This document shows positions 1 to 9,497 of a stretch of 59,835 nt of DNA, piece after piece. This DNA comes from an uncultured Pelagibacteraceae bacterium (GTDB lineage Bacteria; Pseudomonadota; Alphaproteobacteria; Pelagibacterales; Pelagibacteraceae): positions 1-59,835 of the forward strand of contig CACGNF010000003.1 of NCBI GenBank assembly GCA_902574345.1. Reading direction: 5' to 3'. Under the pieces are notes generated by a model. The model was given only the letters and a program-made list of their open reading frames with translations, was not told the origin of the DNA and did no database searches. The position numbers and the translations under genes are program-made. The stretch's first letter is position 1. Each line of letters opens with the position of its first letter.

Positions 1-671
1 TGCATTTACCTTTTGAGGAAAGCATGACCAGAGTTGACTCTACTACTGGAGAATACCATGATACTTCAGCTCATTTTGTTTGGATTGGTGACAGAACAAG
101 ACAGATTGATGGTGGTCATGTAGAATTTTGTAAGGGTATTGAAAACCCTATAGGAATTAAATGTGGACCAACTTCTAAGCCAGATGAAATTGCAAAAATT
201 TGTGAATTAATAAATCCAAATAATGATAAAGGTAAGATTACTCTAATATCTAGGTTTGGTCACAAGAATGTGGAAAAATTTTTACCGAAATTGATTAGAG
301 GAATAAAAAAAGAAGGTTTAAATGTTGTTTGGTCATGCGATCCAATGCATGGAAATACTATTAAATCAACAACTGGTTTTAAAACAAGACCTTTTAACGA
401 TGTTGTTAGTGAGGTTAAAAATGTATTCGCTGTTCATCAGTCTGAAGGTTCTTATGCTGGTGGTTTACATGTTGAAATGACTGGACAAGATGTGACAGAG
501 TGCACAGGAGGTGCAAGAAAAATATCTGATGCAGATTTATCTAGCAGATATCACACTCATTGTGACCCTCGTTTAAATTCAGATCAAGCAATTGAACTAG
601 CATTTTTAATTTCTGATGAGATTAAAAAGAATAGCAGCTATTCAAAAAATGCTATTCAAGCGGCATCTTAG
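1..671 (+). CDS. Class II 3-deoxy-7-phosphoheptulonate (DAHP) synthase, C-terminal part
   Basis: First step of the shikimate pathway: condenses phosphoenolpyruvate and erythrose 4-phosphate. The reading frame is open from base 3 and begins HLPFEESMTRVDS, continuing without a stop into the window edge, so the 5' part of the gene lies outside. Seen in the fragment are WIGDRTRQ, the CDPMHGNT metal/substrate motif, the GLHVEMTGQDVTEC stretch and a final YHTHCDPRLN, all typical of the plant/Mycobacterium-like class II family and not of the AroFGH class I type. The internal ATG at 24 is not the true start. Identity is firm; the length of the missing part is unknown. Confidence 0.95.
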   Translation, partial: HLPFEESMTRVDSTTGEYHDTSAHFVWIGDRTRQIDGGHVEFCKGIENPIGIKCGPTSKPDEIAKICELINPNNDKGKITLISRFGHKNVEKFLPKLIRGIKKEGLNVVWSCDPMHGNTIKSTTGFKTRPFNDVVSEVKNVFAVHQSEGSYAGGLHVEMTGQDVTECTGGARKISDADLSSRYHTHCDPRLNSDQAIELAFLISDEIKKNSSYSKNAIQAAS

Positions 672-709
672 ACTGTTGCTTTCAGATTATTAAAGATTAA
701 TAATTAAGT

Positions 710-1447
710 ATGAATCCTGTTGAAAAAGTAAAATATATATCAAATTGGATTAAGAGCTATGTTGATCAAATGCCAAACAAAGCTCAATCTTTAATTATTG
801 GTATCTCGGGAGGTATTGACTCCTCTGTGTCAAGTACATTGAGTGCGATGACAGGTTTAAAAACGATTGTTTTAACTATGCCAATTAAACAAAAGGAAAA
901 TCAGCATGATTTAAGTTTAAAACATCAGGAATGGTTAATAAAGAAATTTAAAAATGTTGAAGCTCATACTATCAGTCTAGACAAATTATTTGACACATTT
1001 TCATCAACGTTAAATAAATTTGATAATGAACATGGTTATGCGAATTCTAGAGCAAGGTTAAGAATGACAACTCTTTACCAGGTTGCTGCAGCTAATAAAG
1101 GTATTGTTGTTGGAACTGGAAATAAAGTTGAAGATTTTGGTGTTGGTTTTTACACAAAATATGGTGATGGTGGTGTTGATATTTCTCCAATAGCAGATTG
1201 TAATAAAACTGAAGTATGGGAATTAGGTAAAGAGCTTGGAATATTAAAAGAGATAATTGATGCTCCCCCAACAGATGGCTTGTGGGATGACGGCAGAACA
1301 GATGAAGGTCAATTAGGATTCAATTATAGTGAATTGGAGGATGCAATGAGCAACCCAAACTCACCACATAGAGTCCAATACGAAAAAATTAGAAATCAAA
1401 ACTTGCATAAAATGGAGCCTATTCCAGTTTGTAAGATTCCCAGTTAA
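710..1447 (+). CDS. nadE: NH3-dependent NAD+ synthetase
   Basis: Amidates nicotinic acid adenine dinucleotide to NAD+ with ammonia and ATP. The PP-loop SGGIDSSVS is at about residues 33-41, and the GTGNKVEDFGVGFYTKYGDGGVD stretch that binds deamido-NAD lies near residues 136-158 (given here as a landmark). At 245 aa it lacks the N-terminal glutaminase domain of the glutamine-dependent form, so free ammonia should be the nitrogen donor. It follows the DAHP synthase by 38 bases and precedes cysS by 51, so it may share their transcript. The ATG has no clear Shine-Dalgarno sequence. Confidence 0.95.
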   Translation: MNPVEKVKYISNWIKSYVDQMPNKAQSLIIGISGGIDSSVSSTLSAMTGLKTIVLTMPIKQKENQHDLSLKHQEWLIKKFKNVEAHTISLDKLFDTFSSTLNKFDNEHGYANSRARLRMTTLYQVAAANKGIVVGTGNKVEDFGVGFYTKYGDGGVDISPIADCNKTEVWELGKELGILKEIIDAPPTDGLWDDGRTDEGQLGFNYSELEDAMSNPNSPHRVQYEKIRNQNLHKMEPIPVCKIPS

Positions 1448-1498
1448 TCAATTAGATTAACAAATCCCCAAATAAGGTATATTTCTTAATCATCAACG

Positions 1499-2842
1499 AT
1501 GGATATTTTTTTAACAAATAATTTAACAAATAAAAAAGAGCAGTTCATTCCAAAAAATAAAGAAGAAATAGGAATGTATGTTTGTGGACCAACTGTTTAT
1601 GATGATCCGCACATTGGTAATGCAAGACCATTAGTTGTATTTGATATCTTATTTAAATTACTCAAAAATAATTTTTCAAAAGTAACTTATGTTAGAAATA
1701 TAACTGATATTGATGACAAGATTATCAAATCGTCTCAAGAACAAAAAATTTCCACAAAAGAACTTACTGAAAAAGTAACTTCAAGTTTTCAAAAAGATTG
1801 TGAATTTTTGAATTGTGAAAATCCAACTCATCAACCTAAGGCTACAGAACATATAGACATAATGATAGAGATGATTACTGAACTAATTAAAAAAGGTTTT
1901 GCTTATGAAAATCAAAAACATGTCTATTTTGAAGTAAAAAAATTTGCTGATTATGGAAAATTATCAAATAAAAATTTAGATGAATTGATTGCTGGATCAA
2001 GAATAGAAATTAGTGAAAATAAAAAAAATTCTGAGGATTTTGTCTTATGGAAACCATCGACTAAAAATGAACCTTACTGGGAATCTCCTTGGGGAAAAGG
2101 TAGACCAGGCTGGCATTTGGAATGTTCTGCAATGTCCAAAAAAATTTTGGGCAATGAATTTGATATTCATGGTGGTGGTATAGATTTAATTTTTCCACAT
2201 CACGAAAATGAAATAGCGCAATCTAGATGTGCAAATGAAACAAAAGTTTTTGCGAATTACTGGATTCACAATGCCTTTATCACAATGTCTAATGAGAAAA
2301 TGGCCAAGTCCCAAGGTAATATTTTAAAGATTAAAGATTTTAGAAATAAGATTAGTGGTCAAATAATCAGATTAGCTCTAATGACTACACATTACAAACA
2401 ACCACTTGATTGGAACGATAAGTTATTAAGTGATTGTGAAAATATTTTAGATAAATGGTACAGAGTTTATTCATCTGATTTTAAATCTGTAAAAGTTCCA
2501 GATGAAATTTTAAAGCCATTATACGAAGATTTGAATACCCCTGGTTATATTACAAATCTTCATAATTTATTCGAAAAAGCGTCTAAAGGTGAGAACATAA
2601 ATTTGTTCATATCGGCATGCGAGTTTATTGGCTTGATGCATGAAAGTAGAGAACAATGGAATAACTTTAAAAAGAATAAAGTATCTATTAGTGAGTCTGA
2701 AATTAAAAGCATGCTTCGTTTACGAGATAAAGCTAGAGAAAATAAGAACTATAAAGAAGCAGATAGAATTAGAGATGAACTAAATGACAAAGGTGTTTTA
2801 ATAGAGGACAAAGATGGTAAAACAATTTGGAAATTTAAATGA
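1499..2842 (+). CDS. cysS: Cysteinyl-tRNA synthetase
   Basis: Class I aminoacyl-tRNA synthetase that charges tRNA-Cys. Visible are the HIGH-type signature as HIGN (in DDPHIGNARP, about residue 38), the KMSKS-type loop as KMAKS (about residue 265), and the zinc ligands of the family: Cys in MYVCGPT, Cys in HLECSAM, and His/Glu in FPHHENEIAQS. At 447 aa it is slightly shorter than the E. coli enzyme, with a small C-terminal DALR-like region. Its TGA overlaps the ATG of cimA by four bases (ATGA), so the two are probably translationally coupled. Confidence 0.97.
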   Translation: MDIFLTNNLTNKKEQFIPKNKEEIGMYVCGPTVYDDPHIGNARPLVVFDILFKLLKNNFSKVTYVRNITDIDDKIIKSSQEQKISTKELTEKVTSSFQKDCEFLNCENPTHQPKATEHIDIMIEMITELIKKGFAYENQKHVYFEVKKFADYGKLSNKNLDELIAGSRIEISENKKNSEDFVLWKPSTKNEPYWESPWGKGRPGWHLECSAMSKKILGNEFDIHGGGIDLIFPHHENEIAQSRCANETKVFANYWIHNAFITMSNEKMAKSQGNILKIKDFRNKISGQIIRLALMTTHYKQPLDWNDKLLSDCENILDKWYRVYSSDFKSVKVPDEILKPLYEDLNTPGYITNLHNLFEKASKGENINLFISACEFIGLMHESREQWNNFKKNKVSISESEIKSMLRLRDKARENKNYKEADRIRDELNDKGVLIEDKDGKTIWKFK

Positions 2843-4440
2843 GCAAAGAAAGATTATATATATTTGATACAACTCTTAGAGACGGGGCTCAAACACAGGG
2901 TGTTGACTTTTCTTTAGAGGATAAAGAAAAAATTGCCTCAGCTTTAGACAATTTAGGCGTTGATTATATTGAAGCAGGATGGCCTGGTGCTAATCCAACA
3001 GACACAGAATTTTTTCAAAAAAAACATAATTTTAAAAATTCAAAGTTGACATCATTTGGTATGACCAAAAGATCGGGAAGAAGTGCAGAAAACGATACTG
3101 GTTTATCAGCATTAATGAATTCAAACACCTCTGCTGTTTGTTTAGTAGGAAAGTCTTGGGATTTTCATGTTGATGTGGCTTTAGGAATAACAAATGATGA
3201 AAATTTAGATAATATTTCTGAAAGTGCTAAACATTTTGTAAAAGCAAAAAAAGAATTCATGTTTGATGCAGAGCATTTTTTTGATGGTTATAAAGCAAAT
3301 CCAAAATATGCATTGTCTTGTATCAAAGCTGCATATGATCAAGGTGCACGATGGATTGTTTTATGTGACACTAATGGGGGAACACTTCCTCATGAGGTCA
3401 CACAGATAGTTTCTGAAGTCTCTAAAATTGTTCCAGGTAATAACTTAGGAATACATGCGCATAATGATACTGGCAATGCAGTTGCAAATTCTTTAGCCGC
3501 AGTATTATCTGGTGTTAGACAAATTCAAGGAACAATTAATGGTTTAGGTGAAAGATGCGGTAATGCAAATTTAATGTCATTAATCCCTACATTTTTTTTG
3601 AAAAAAGATTTTTCATCTCAATTTGAAATCAATATTAAATCAGAAAACATTAAAAATTTAACCGAATGTTCAAGATTATTAGATGAGATTTTAAACAGAA
3701 AACCTAATCAGCATTTACCTTATGTTGGTGCAGCAGCATTTTCTCATAAAGGAGGATTACATGTTTCTGCTGTACAAAAAGATCCAAAAACTTATGAACA
3801 CATCAATCCAGAGGAGGTTGGCAACACTAGAAATATTGTTGTTTCAGACCAATCTGGAAAATCAAATATCATATCTAGATTAAAGAGTATCAAAATTAAT
3901 ATTGAGGAAAGTGATCCAAAAATTAAAAAATTGTTAGACGAAGTCAAGGATCGAGAATTTATTGGTTATAGTTATGATGGAGCTGATGCCTCTTTTGAAT
4001 TATTGGCTAGAAGAATTATCGGAGAAATACCGAGGTATATTTCAATTAATGAATATGACGTGTCTGTTAAAAAAAATAAGTCTGGAGAAATAGTTTCTTC
4101 TGCAAAAGCTCAATTAGAAGTTGATGGAGAAAAAATTATGTGCGAAGGAGAGGGGAATGGACCTGTCAATGCATTGGATAATGCTATAAGAGAAAATGTT
4201 GATAGACTTGCAAAATATTCAAAATATCTAAAAGATTTAAAACTTGTTGATTATAAAGTAAGAATTTTAAATACAGGAACAGAGGCTGTTACTAGAGTAT
4301 CTATTGAAAGCACAGACTCAAAGGGAAAAAATTGGTTTACTATTGGTGTATCGACAAATATTATCGATGCTTCGTTCAAAGCATTAATTGATAGCTTAGA
4401 TTACAAATTATTTAAGGATAATGCTCCAGCTAGTAAATAG
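2839..4440 (+). CDS. cimA: (R)-citramalate synthase
   Basis: Condenses pyruvate and acetyl-CoA to citramalate, a threonine-independent entry into isoleucine synthesis. The N-terminal HMGL-like TIM barrel opens with FDTTLRDGAQTQG (residues 9-21) and carries the metal-binding HAHNDTGNAVAN near residue 207 and NGLGERCGNANL. A LeuA-type allosteric domain forms the last 120 or so residues. The DGAQTQGVDFS signature and 533 aa length fit the long CimA subfamily better than 2-isopropylmalate or homocitrate synthase, but substrate choice is inferred from family resemblance only. It overlaps cysS by 4 bases and directly abuts trmJ. Confidence 0.88.
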   Translation: MSKERLYIFDTTLRDGAQTQGVDFSLEDKEKIASALDNLGVDYIEAGWPGANPTDTEFFQKKHNFKNSKLTSFGMTKRSGRSAENDTGLSALMNSNTSAVCLVGKSWDFHVDVALGITNDENLDNISESAKHFVKAKKEFMFDAEHFFDGYKANPKYALSCIKAAYDQGARWIVLCDTNGGTLPHEVTQIVSEVSKIVPGNNLGIHAHNDTGNAVANSLAAVLSGVRQIQGTINGLGERCGNANLMSLIPTFFLKKDFSSQFEINIKSENIKNLTECSRLLDEILNRKPNQHLPYVGAAAFSHKGGLHVSAVQKDPKTYEHINPEEVGNTRNIVVSDQSGKSNIISRLKSIKINIEESDPKIKKLLDEVKDREFIGYSYDGADASFELLARRIIGEIPRYISINEYDVSVKKNKSGEIVSSAKAQLEVDGEKIMCEGEGNGPVNALDNAIRENVDRLAKYSKYLKDLKLVDYKVRILNTGTEAVTRVSIESTDSKGKNWFTIGVSTNIIDASFKALIDSLDYKLFKDNAPASK

Positions 4441-5154
4441 ATGAGTAAAAATAATATCTCATTTATTTTACACAAACCTCAATTGTCAGAAAACATTGGT
4501 GCATGCGCTAGAGCAATAAAAAATTTTAATTTTAAAAAATTAGTCTTAATAAATCCCAAGCCTATTTTTCCAAATGATAAGATTTTAGCCACATCCGTTG
4601 GAGCAAAAGACATCATTAATCAAAGTAAAAAATACGATAATTTAGAAAATGCTTTAGAAAAGATTGATATTTTGATTGCTACTTCAGCAAGATTTAGAAA
4701 TAAGAATATAAAACATATTAATTTAGAAGAATTAAAAAAGATTAATTTTAAGAGTAGAGTTGGGTTTTTATTTGGGTCAGAGGCATCAGGTTTATCAAAT
4801 GATGAGGTGAGTTATGCAAATTACACTTTACAAATACCTACCAATCCTGACTTCAAGTCTTTAAATTTATCTCATAGTTTGATCATAATTGCTCAATATG
4901 TAGCTAGTCTTATTAAATTAAAAAATATTCCATTTAAAAAATCAAAAAAGGTAAAATCGGCAAGTAAAAAAGAAATTCAATTAATGTTAGGTCTTTGCAT
5001 TAAAAATTTAGATGAAATAAATTTTTTTAAACCTAAAGAGAAGAGGCCAAAAATGTTAGAAAACTTAAGAAACATTTTTTACAAAATGGACTTATCTGAT
5101 AAAGAAACACGTATATTATCTGGTGTATTTGCAAGTTTGGGTAAAAAACGTTGA
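4441..5154 (+). CDS. trmJ: tRNA (cytidine/uridine-2'-O-)-methyltransferase, TrmJ type
   Basis: SPOUT-fold 2'-O-methyltransferase; TrmJ modifies position 32 of several tRNAs. Family marks are the N-terminal substrate motif LSENIGACARAIKNF (about residues 16-30), the SAM-knot motif FGSEASGLSNDE (about residues 111-122) and the C-terminal LNLSHSLIIIAQYV. The 237 aa length is usual, with a charged C-terminal extension. The start codon follows the cimA stop codon with no gap. TrmJ versus a neighbouring SpoU subfamily (TrmL) is decided on length and the N-terminal motif. Confidence 0.88.
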   Translation: MSKNNISFILHKPQLSENIGACARAIKNFNFKKLVLINPKPIFPNDKILATSVGAKDIINQSKKYDNLENALEKIDILIATSARFRNKNIKHINLEELKKINFKSRVGFLFGSEASGLSNDEVSYANYTLQIPTNPDFKSLNLSHSLIIIAQYVASLIKLKNIPFKKSKKVKSASKKEIQLMLGLCIKNLDEINFFKPKEKRPKMLENLRNIFYKMDLSDKETRILSGVFASLGKKR

Positions 5155-5182
5155 TTGACAAAATAATGAGTAAGTTTATAAA
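5155..5182 (+). promoter_or_regulatory. Predicted sigma-70 promoter of rpsD
   Basis: A perfect -35 TTGACA (5155-5160) and a -10 TATAAA (5177-5182) are separated by 16 bases. The -35 starts at the first base after the trmJ stop codon. Transcription would begin near 5189, only about six bases before the rpsD ATG at 5195, so the mRNA would be nearly leaderless; no Shine-Dalgarno sequence is seen. Confidence 0.65.
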
Positions 5183-5194
5183 GCCCTCTATTAA

Positions 5195-5812
5195 ATGACA
5201 AAAAGATTAAACTCTAAACATAAAGTTGACAGAAGATTAAAAGTAAATCTTTGGGGAAGACCCAAAAGTCCATTTAATACTAGAGCCTATGGACCAGGAC
5301 AACATGGTCAGACTAAAACTTCAAAACCTTCTGATTACGGAATTCAGTTACAAGCTAAACAAAAATTAAAAGCTTATTATGGAAATATTAATGAGAGACA
5401 ATTTAGAAATATTTATAAAAAAGCCAGCATGCTCAAAGGTGATACAAGTGAGAACTTAATTGGATTATTGGAAAGAAGATTAGATGCAGTGATATATAGA
5501 GCAAAGTTTGCAACTACAATTTTTTCTGCAAGACAATTAATCAACCATGGACATGTGAAAGTTAATGGGAAAAAAGTAAATATATCTAGTTACTCTGTTA
5601 GAGAAGAGGACACTATAGAAATTAGAGATAAATCTAAGCAGCTTGCAATAATAGATATTGCTCTAGCCAGCAAAGAAAGAGAAGCTCCAGAATATATTCA
5701 AATGGATGAAAAAAATAAAAAATTTAAGTTTGTTAGAATTCCAAAATTTGAGGAAGTACCATACCCAGTTGTTATGGAGCCAAATCTAGTAATCGAATAT
5801 TATTCTAGATAA
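5195..5812 (+). CDS. rpsD: 30S ribosomal protein S4
   Basis: Primary 16S rRNA-binding protein of the small subunit. The N-terminal half has [19 protein letters not shown], and the S4 RNA-binding domain follows at about residues 93-155 ([15 protein letters not shown], then [17 protein letters not shown]). At 205 aa it has the usual alphaproteobacterial length. It stands alone rather than in the alpha operon downstream, as is common in this class, and has its own promoter directly upstream. Its stop codon ends at the base before the stop codon of the opposing grxD. Confidence 0.98.
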   Translation: MTKRLNSKHKVDRRLKVNLWGRPKSPFNTRAYGPGQHGQTKTSKPSDYGIQLQAKQKLKAYYGNINERQFRNIYKKASMLKGDTSENLIGLLERRLDAVIYRAKFATTIFSARQLINHGHVKVNGKKVNISSYSVREEDTIEIRDKSKQLAIIDIALASKEREAPEYIQMDEKNKKFKFVRIPKFEEVPYPVVMEPNLVIEYYSR

Positions 5813-6145
5813 TTACTTTTTATAATTAATACCTTTATCATCAAATACTTTTTTTAATTCTCCACTTTCATACATTTCTTTAATGATATCACATCCGCCT
5901 ATAAACTCTTTTTTAATATAAAGTTGGGGGATAGTTGGCCAATCGCTGAATACTTTAATTCCATCTCTTAAAGATTGATCTTCTAGTACGTTCACACCTT
6001 TAAAATTTATTTCTAACATTTTAAGTATATTTGAGACTGTCATTGAAAAACCACATTGTGGTTGATCCGGTGTACCTTTCATAAATAGGCACACATCATT
6101 AGTATCAATGTGATTTTGAATTAAACTTTTTGTTTGATCATCCAT
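5813..6145 (-). CDS. grxD: Monothiol glutaredoxin, Grx4 family
   Basis: CGFS-type glutaredoxin that carries or hands on [2Fe-2S] clusters, usually as a heterodimer with BolA. The 110 aa protein shows FMKGTPDQPQCGFS with the active-site CGFS at about residues 32-35, WPTIPQLYI (cis-Pro loop) and the glutathione-binding FIGGCDI. It is the last gene of the minus-strand purine operon; its ATG overlaps the bolA stop codon (TAATG). No terminator is visible before it meets rpsD, which ends at the adjacent base. Confidence 0.96.
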   Translation of the reverse strand: MDDQTKSLIQNHIDTNDVCLFMKGTPDQPQCGFSMTVSNILKMLEINFKGVNVLEDQSLRDGIKVFSDWPTIPQLYIKKEFIGGCDIIKEMYESGELKKVFDDKGINYKK

Positions 6146-6375
6146 TATTGTTCCTTTGTTTTAATTGCTAAAGCGTGTAGTTCATTTCCCATCTTTCCTT
6201 TTAATGAATTATAAACCATTTTATGTTGTTCAATTTTACTTTTACCTGCAAATTGAGAAGAGGTTATAGTCGCTGAATAATGATTACCATCTCCAGCTAG
6301 ATCTTGAATATCTATTACAGCATCTGGCATTGCCTCTTTTATATATTTTTCGATTTCTTTTAAATCCATTGCCAT
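6145..6375 (-). CDS. bolA: BolA family protein
   Basis: Small BolA/IbaG-like protein of 76 aa with DGNHYSATITSSQFAGKS and the family's C-terminal HKMVYNSLKGKMGNELHALAI. The conserved His in the HKM segment is the cluster ligand known from BolA-Grx4 complexes. Its direct coupling to the CGFS glutaredoxin gene (TAATG overlap) supports a joint iron-sulfur role rather than the morphogene role named for E. coli. Start may be either Met1 or Met3 (MAMDLKE). It lies 3 bases after purL, in the same operon. Confidence 0.93.
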   Translation of the reverse strand: MAMDLKEIEKYIKEAMPDAVIDIQDLAGDGNHYSATITSSQFAGKSKIEQHKMVYNSLKGKMGNELHALAIKTKEQ

Positions 6376-6378
6376 TTT

Positions 6379-8568
6379 TTAACTCATATACTTTGATAAC
6401 CAATTTGTATAATAAGACTTTAATTCGTCAATTGTAACTTTTGTCTTTTCATTAATAATCATATCGTTTTGTGTGATAATACCTAATTCCTCATGATGCA
6501 CAGAGTTTTTGTTTAAAATTTTTGTAACTTCTTTTAAATCTTCTTTATTCACTTCTATTAAATATCTACCTTGGTCTTCTCCAAAAAAATACTCAATTTC
6601 ATTAATTAAATTCTTTGGCTTATTAATCTTTATTCCCTTATTACCTTTAATGCACATTCTACTTATTGCAACCAATAGACCTCCTAGAGATATGTCATGA
6701 GCACTTTTCACGTATCCTTTATCGATTAAATTTAAAATTGATTCTCCATTATTTTTTTCATTAAAAAGATTTACTTCTGGTGGAGGTCCATTTTTTTCAT
6801 CTAAAATTGTTCTAGCAAATAAACTTTGGTCAATATGCCCTTCAGTCTTACCAATGATTAAAATTAAATTATCAATTTCTTTTAAATTCATTGAGATCAT
6901 TTTTTTGTAATCTTTAATAAGACCCACGCCACCAATTGATGGAGTTGGTTTGATCCCAACTTCTTTGGTTTGATTGTAAAAAGATACGTTACCAGATACC
7001 ACTGGAAAATTTAAATATTTGCTTGCTTCACCTATACCTTGAACGCATTCTACAAACTCACCCATGTTGTCTTCTTTTTCGGGACTTCCAAAGTTTAAAC
7101 AATTTGTAATAGCGATTGGTGTTGCTCCAACTGAAATTAAATTTCTCCAACTTTCTGCTACGATTTGTTTACCTCCCGTTAATGGGTGAGCCCAACAATA
7201 TACTGCTGAAGAATCTACTGATGCTGCCACAGCTTTATTTGTTCCATGTACTCTGACAACACCAGAGTCGCCACCTGGTTTTTGAATAGTATCACCCATA
7301 ACTGTATGATCATATTGTTGCCAGATCCATTCCTTACTACATATATTCTGATTAGATAAAACTTTTTTAAGAACATCTTTAATTTTCAATTTATTCAGAA
7401 CTTCATTCTTAATTTTATTTTTTTTAGGCAATTTTGATTTTTTCCATTTACGATCATACATTGGAGAATTTTCAACAAGAATATTTACAGGTATTCTTGC
7501 TACTTGTTCCTGATTAAAAAATAATTCAATGTTTTTTGAGTTTGTTGTTTTTCCAATCACTGCAAAATCTAAATTCCATTTATCAAATATTTTTTTTGCA
7601 ATTTCTTCTTTGCCATTTTCTAAAACAATTAACATTCGTTCTTGGCTTTCAGACAACATAATTTCGTACGGAGTCATTTTAGTTTCTCTGCAAGGAACTT
7701 TGTTTAAATCAATTTCAATACCTAAATTTCCTTTTGATGCCATTTCAATACTTGACGAAGTAAGACCAGCAGCCCCCATATCTTGAATGGCAATAATTGA
7801 ATCACCAGCCATCAATTCTAAACATGCCTCTAATAAAAGTTTTTCTGTAAAAGGGTCACCAACTTGTACAGTTGGTTTTTTTTCTTCAATCTTCTCATCA
7901 AAACTAGCTGAAGCCATACTTGCACCATGAATTCCATCTCTACCAGTCTTGGAGCCCACATAAATCACAGGTTTATTTAAACCTGCAGCCTTGGAGTAAA
8001 AAATCTTATTTTTTTTAACCAGACCTAGTGTCATTGCGTTGACCAAAATATTTCCATTGTAGGAACTATCAAAAGAAGTTTGTCCAGCTATGGTTGGCAC
8101 ACCCATACAATTTCCATAGCCACCAATACCATGTACTACACCACGTAAGAGATTTTTTGTTTTTTTATGTTGCGGAGATCCAAAGTGTATCGAATTCAAA
8201 TTAGCTATTGGTCTTGCTCCCATTGTGAATACATCTCTCATAATTCCACCAACACCCGTTGCAGCCCCTTGATATGGTTCAATAAATGATGGATGATTAT
8301 GACTTTCAATTTTAAAAACGATTGCATCACCATCTTCAATATCAATAACTCCTGCATTTTCTCCTGGACCTTGAATTACTTTCTTTCCTTTGGTTGGTAG
8401 TTTTTTAAGATGAAGTCGTGATGATTTGTATGAACAATGTTCATTCCACATTGCTGAAAAAATTCCAAGTTCAGTAATATTTGGAATTCTTTTAAGTAAC
8501 TTACAAATTTTTTTATACTCGTCAGACTTGAGACCATGATCTATAGCAATTTGTTCGTTAACTTCCAT
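6379..8568 (-). CDS. purL: Phosphoribosylformylglycinamidine (FGAM) synthase subunit PurL
   Basis: ATP-dependent amidation of FGAR in step 4 of purine synthesis. The 729 aa protein is the small PurL type that needs PurS and PurQ, both encoded just upstream. Motifs seen: [21 protein letters not shown] N-terminal block ([17 protein letters not shown], about residues 36-52), [24 protein letters not shown], the [11 protein letters not shown] loop, and a second AIRS-like half with [11 protein letters not shown] and [10 protein letters not shown]. The purQ stop codon lies 3' of its own promoter-proximal partner: purQ precedes purL in transcription and their stop/start codons overlap by one base at 8568. 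Confidence 0.97.
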   Translation of the reverse strand: MEVNEQIAIDHGLKSDEYKKICKLLKRIPNITELGIFSAMWNEHCSYKSSRLHLKKLPTKGKKVIQGPGENAGVIDIEDGDAIVFKIESHNHPSFIEPYQGAATGVGGIMRDVFTMGARPIANLNSIHFGSPQHKKTKNLLRGVVHGIGGYGNCMGVPTIAGQTSFDSSYNGNILVNAMTLGLVKKNKIFYSKAAGLNKPVIYVGSKTGRDGIHGASMASASFDEKIEEKKPTVQVGDPFTEKLLLEACLELMAGDSIIAIQDMGAAGLTSSSIEMASKGNLGIEIDLNKVPCRETKMTPYEIMLSESQERMLIVLENGKEEIAKKIFDKWNLDFAVIGKTTNSKNIELFFNQEQVARIPVNILVENSPMYDRKWKKSKLPKKNKIKNEVLNKLKIKDVLKKVLSNQNICSKEWIWQQYDHTVMGDTIQKPGGDSGVVRVHGTNKAVAASVDSSAVYCWAHPLTGGKQIVAESWRNLISVGATPIAITNCLNFGSPEKEDNMGEFVECVQGIGEASKYLNFPVVSGNVSFYNQTKEVGIKPTPSIGGVGLIKDYKKMISMNLKEIDNLILIIGKTEGHIDQSLFARTILDEKNGPPPEVNLFNEKNNGESILNLIDKGYVKSAHDISLGGLLVAISRMCIKGNKGIKINKPKNLINEIEYFFGEDQGRYLIEVNKEDLKEVTKILNKNSVHHEELGIITQNDMIINEKTKVTIDELKSYYTNWLSKYMS

Positions 8569-9251
8569 TATTTAATATTATTAATAAGGTTTTTGAAAAA
8601 AATTGACCCATCTTCACCAGATAAACTTTCATCTATCATTCTTTCAGGGTGAGGCATCATACCTAACACATTTTTTTCTTTATTAAAAATACCTGCAATA
8701 TTTTTAATTGAACCGTTTGGATTATATTGATCTTCTATTTTGCCTTCACTATTACAATAATAAATTGCTATTTGATTATTATCCTTAATTTCTTTCAATT
8801 GATCTTTGGTACAAAAATAATTTCCTTCATTATGAGCAATATGAAATTCTAAAATATTTTTATTAAGATTTTTAAAATATGTATTTTCTTTGTTGTCCAA
8901 TTTCACAAAGACATTTTTACATATAAACTCCAAATATTTATTTCTTAACAAAACTCCTGGCACCAAACCTGTTTCAACCAATATTTGAAATCCATTACAA
9001 ATTCCCATGACCAATCCTCCAGATTTTGCAAAATTTATAACTGATTGCATTATCCTAGACTTTGAAGCCATACTTCCACATCGCAAGTAATCTCCATAGG
9101 AAAAACCGCCTGGAAGTACAACTAAATCACTTTTAGGGAGTTCATTATCATCATGCCAAACCATCTTGTTGTTAAACCCAAATTTCTTGAGCGCTACATC
9201 CATGTCTCTATCACAGTTTGAGCCAGGAAAAGTTATTACAGATGACTTCAT
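8568..9251 (-). CDS. purQ: FGAM synthase glutaminase subunit PurQ
   Basis: Class I glutamine amidotransferase that supplies ammonia to PurL. The 227 aa protein starts with [14 protein letters not shown], has the nucleophile Cys in [12 protein letters not shown] (about residue 86) and the His/Glu of the triad in MMPHPERM near residues 196-203. Also seen are the oxyanion-loop [12 protein letters not shown] and AHNEGNYF. It lies between purS (3 bases upstream) and purL (one-base overlap), the normal arrangement for the three-subunit enzyme. Confidence 0.97.
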   Translation of the reverse strand: MKSSVITFPGSNCDRDMDVALKKFGFNNKMVWHDDNELPKSDLVVLPGGFSYGDYLRCGSMASKSRIMQSVINFAKSGGLVMGICNGFQILVETGLVPGVLLRNKYLEFICKNVFVKLDNKENTYFKNLNKNILEFHIAHNEGNYFCTKDQLKEIKDNNQIAIYYCNSEGKIEDQYNPNGSIKNIAGIFNKEKNVLGMMPHPERMIDESLSGEDGSIFFKNLINNIK

Positions 9252-9254
9252 TAA

Positions 9255-9497
9255 TTATTGTGTTTCAATAATTTTAAAGTTTTCGATTACAAGATTAGCT
9301 AAAAGTTTTTTACACATATCTTCAACAACAGCTTTTGCTTTATTTGGATCATTTTCATTTACATCTATTTCAAAATATTTACCTTGTCTTATTTCATTTA
9401 TATTTTCAAAACCCATTCCATCTAAGGCTTGATGGATAACTTTGCCTTGTGGATCAAGAACATCCTTTTTTAAAGTTATTATTGCTGAAACTTTCAT
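9255..9497 (-). CDS. purS: FGAM synthase subunit PurS
   Basis: Small dimeric subunit that bridges PurL and PurQ in the complex. The 80 aa protein has the family pattern VSAIITLKKDVLDPQGKVIH at the N-terminus, GMGFENINEIRQGKYFEID in the middle and ANLVIENFKI near the end. Its ATG overlaps the purC stop codon (ATGA). Presence here confirms that the PurL of this genome is the small type. Confidence 0.95.
   Translation of the reverse strand: MKVSAIITLKKDVLDPQGKVIHQALDGMGFENINEIRQGKYFEIDVNENDPNKAKAVVEDMCKKLLANLVIENFKIIETQ

Noticed and set aside
24..671. ATG at 24 as start of a complete small protein
   Set aside because: The frame is open upstream to the edge and encodes HLPFEES, which matches the conserved DAHP synthase sequence, so the gene is cut by the window.
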